A stretch of 7,333 nt of DNA, taken from NCBI GenBank assembly GCA_022848825.1, contig JAJISH010000079.1:1-7333 (forward strand), given 5' to 3'. Both the position numbers and the translations under genes were made by a program. The stretch's first letter is position 1. The number at the start of each line of letters is the position of its first letter. This DNA comes from Thermoplasmatota archaeon (GTDB taxonomy: Archaea > Thermoplasmatota > Thermoplasmata > RBG-16-68-12 > JAGMCJ01). Shown one piece after another: positions 6,131 through 7,333 of the stretch. The notes below the pieces were generated by a model that was given only the letters and a program-made list of their open reading frames with translations, was not told the origin of the DNA and made no database searches.

Positions 6131-6907
6131 CTACTTGCCCTTGAAGTTCGCTTTCCTTTTCTCGAGGAACGCCTTCATCCCCTCTTCCTTGTCCTCGGTC
6201 GAGAACGCCAGAGAGACGAGTTCCCGCTCGTAGGCAAGCCCATCAGTGAGGCTGCCCTCGAGGGCCATGTTGATTGCGGACTTCGCGAGCCTCACGCCTA
6301 TCGGCCCGTTCTTGGCTATCATCCCAGCGAGACCCTTCACTTCCTTCGTCAGGTCCTCGAGCGGGACGACCTTGTTCACGAGTCCCATCGAAAGGGCCTC
6401 CTTGGCCGTGACCATCCTGCCGGTGAAGACCATCTCCGCGGCCCAGCCCTTGCCAACGACGCTTGTCAGTCTCTGAGTCCCGCCAAAGCCAGGGAATATG
6501 CCCAGCTTCACTTCCGGGACGCCGAGCATCGCGTTCTCGGACGCTATCCTGATGTCGCACGCAAGAGCGAGCTCCAGTCCGCCGCCGAGCGCATATCCGT
6601 TGACTGCGGCGATGACGGGCTTCTCCATCCTCGCGATGGTGTTCATGGCATCGTGGCCTAGCATGGTGAAGCTCCTCATCTCGAGAGGCGTCTTCCCCAG
6701 CATCTCCTTGATGTCAGCGCCCGCCACGAAGGCCTTATCGCCCGAGCCCGTGACGATGACGACGCTGACCTTCTCGTCAGCCGCCATCCTGTCAGCAGCG
6801 ACCTTCAGTTCCTTCAGCACCTTCGAGTTCAGTGCGTTCAGAGCGTCCGGCCTGTCGATCGTTATCCAGCCGATGTCCTTCTCCCTTCTTCTCTTGACGA
6901 AAACCAT
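6131..6907 (-). CDS. Enoyl-CoA hydratase (crotonase family)
   Basis: This 258-residue protein, full length for a crotonase, should add water across the trans-2,3 double bond of enoyl-CoA to give (S)-3-hydroxyacyl-CoA. The CoA and oxyanion-hole segments are present: IDRPDALNAL (17-26), AFVAGADIKEM (59-69) and GYALGGGLELALACD (104-118). Both catalytic acids of true hydratases are kept: Glu112 in GGGLELA and Glu132 in PEVKLGIFPG (equivalents of Glu144 and Glu164 of rat mitochondrial hydratase). This favours hydratase over isomerase or hydrolase relatives. The C-terminus (EEGMKAFLEKRKANFKGK) is typical. The frame is open far upstream (to about 7099), but that part overlaps the dehydrogenase gene. 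The ATG at 6905-6907 is preferred because a strong Shine-Dalgarno sits just upstream and the protein then starts directly before the first beta strand. It lies eight bases after the dehydrogenase stop, in a tight operon; the two products catalyse consecutive steps. Chain-length preference is unknown. Confidence 0.93.
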   Translation of the reverse strand: MVFVKRRREKDIGWITIDRPDALNALNSKVLKELKVAADRMAADEKVSVVIVTGSGDKAFVAGADIKEMLGKTPLEMRSFTMLGHDAMNTIARMEKPVIAAVNGYALGGGLELALACDIRIASENAMLGVPEVKLGIFPGFGGTQRLTSVVGKGWAAEMVFTGRMVTAKEALSMGLVNKVVPLEDLTKEVKGLAGMIAKNGPIGVRLAKSAINMALEGSLTDGLAYERELVSLAFSTEDKEEGMKAFLEKRKANFKGK

Positions 6908-6910
6908 GCT

Positions 6911-6919
6911 CTCACCTAC
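6911..6919 (-). promoter_or_regulatory. Strong Shine-Dalgarno of the enoyl-CoA hydratase, overlapping the upstream stop codon
   Basis: On the minus strand GTAGGTGAG precedes the hydratase ATG, with AGGTGA (6912-6917) a good match to the anti-Shine-Dalgarno of archaeal 16S rRNA. The TAG of the upstream dehydrogenase (6916-6918) lies inside it, so ribosomes terminating there would sit on the site. This fixes the hydratase start and suggests coupled translation. Confidence 0.75.
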
Positions 6920-7333
6920 TCGTAGTCGTAGACGCCCTTCTTCGTCTTGCGTCCCAGGCGGCCCGCGCGCACGTACTTGCGCAGCAGCGGGGCGGGTCGG
7001 AACTTCGGGTCTCCCGTCTCGCGGAAGAGGACCTCCATGACGTCGAGGCCTATGTCGATTCCCGTGTAGTCCGCCAGCTCGAACGGACCCATGGGCCATC
7101 CCGCGCCGAACTTCATCGCCTTGTCTATGTCCTCCGGCGATGCGGCGCCCTCGTCCAGCAGGTTGAAGGCCTCGTTGAGCATGGGCACGAGCAGGCGGTT
7201 GACGACGAAACCGGGCGTCTCCTTCACCTCGATGGGCTCCTTCCCGAGCTTGACGCTCAGTTCCCTGATCGTCTCCAGCGTCTCGTCCGACGTCTCGGAG
7301 CCGCGGATGAGCTCGATCAGCTTCATCACCGGT
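6916..7333 (-). CDS. 3-hydroxyacyl-CoA dehydrogenase, C-terminal part (5' end outside window)
   Basis: The visible 138 codons are the C-terminal dimerisation and substrate domain (PF00725 type) of a 3-hydroxyacyl/3-hydroxybutyryl-CoA dehydrogenase, which oxidises (S)-3-hydroxyacyl-CoA to 3-oxoacyl-CoA with NAD+. The frame is open to the window edge, where PVMKLIELI is the usual continuation of the HFFNPxPxMKL motif, so the catalytic His and the Rossmann domain lie beyond base 7333. A GTG at 7327-7329 is not the real start. Later family marks are [18 protein letters not shown] with the conserved Asn, [18 protein letters not shown], and the terminal [12 protein letters not shown]. The gene precedes the hydratase by eight bases, the same order as in archaeal proteins that fuse the dehydrogenase (N-terminal) to the hydratase (C-terminal). 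Here they are separate. The pathway may be beta-oxidation, butyrate/crotonyl-CoA metabolism or a 4-hydroxybutyrate-type route; the window does not decide. Confidence 0.93.
   Translation of the reverse strand, partial: PVMKLIELIRGSETSDETLETIRELSVKLGKEPIEVKETPGFVVNRLLVPMLNEAFNLLDEGAASPEDIDKAMKFGAGWPMGPFELADYTGIDIGLDVMEVLFRETGDPKFRPAPLLRKYVRAGRLGRKTKKGVYDYE

Noticed and set aside
6908..7099. Extension of the hydratase by 64 residues from an upstream ATG
   Set aside because: The extra segment is Arg/Gly/Pro-rich, overlaps the well-conserved dehydrogenase C-terminus in another frame and resembles no crotonase N-terminus. A strong Shine-Dalgarno supports the ATG at 6905-6907.

Overview
The window is a gene-dense, high-GC stretch (visibly around 60% G+C) with five complete protein genes and two genes cut by the window edges. 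I see no rRNA, tRNA, CRISPR array, insertion sequence or other mobile element. The best guess for the source is a euryarchaeon, perhaps a Thermoplasmatota-like lineage. This rests on a KaiC/RAD55-type RecA-like domain fused to a long coiled coil, a surface protein with a C-terminal membrane anchor, a BRE/TATA-like promoter, and Shine-Dalgarno sites of the GGTGA type. It is an inference from gene style, not a marker-gene result.

Layout. Bases 1-450 (+) hold the C-terminal part of an exported, C-terminally membrane-anchored protein. It meets tail to tail, with no intervening base, an M18 metalloaminopeptidase at 451-1851 (-). A 179-base AT-richer divergent region (1852-2030) follows, with a candidate archaeal promoter and a dyad beside the next start codon. 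Bases 2031-4742 (+) encode the most unusual product: 903 residues with five or six membrane helices, about 430 residues of charged coiled coil, and a C-terminal RecA/KaiC-like domain whose nucleotide-binding and catalytic positions look degenerate. On the same strand follow a metallo-beta-lactamase-fold hydrolase of the persulfide dioxygenase/glyoxalase II type (4780-5388) and, after four bases, a TTG-started FabG-like short-chain dehydrogenase (5393-6130). The latter again meets its convergent neighbour with no spacer: an enoyl-CoA hydratase (6131-6907, -), preceded eight bases upstream by a 3-hydroxyacyl-CoA dehydrogenase that runs off the right edge (6916-7333, -).

How the genes work together. 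The dehydrogenase and hydratase on the minus strand form a tightly coupled pair catalysing consecutive steps of fatty-acid beta-oxidation or C4 acyl-CoA metabolism. The MBL hydrolase and the SDR are likely co-translated, but their substrates cannot be read from sequence. The coiled-coil protein looks structural or regulatory: a membrane-tethered rod presenting a probably inactive RecA-fold head. It is the best candidate here for something undescribed.
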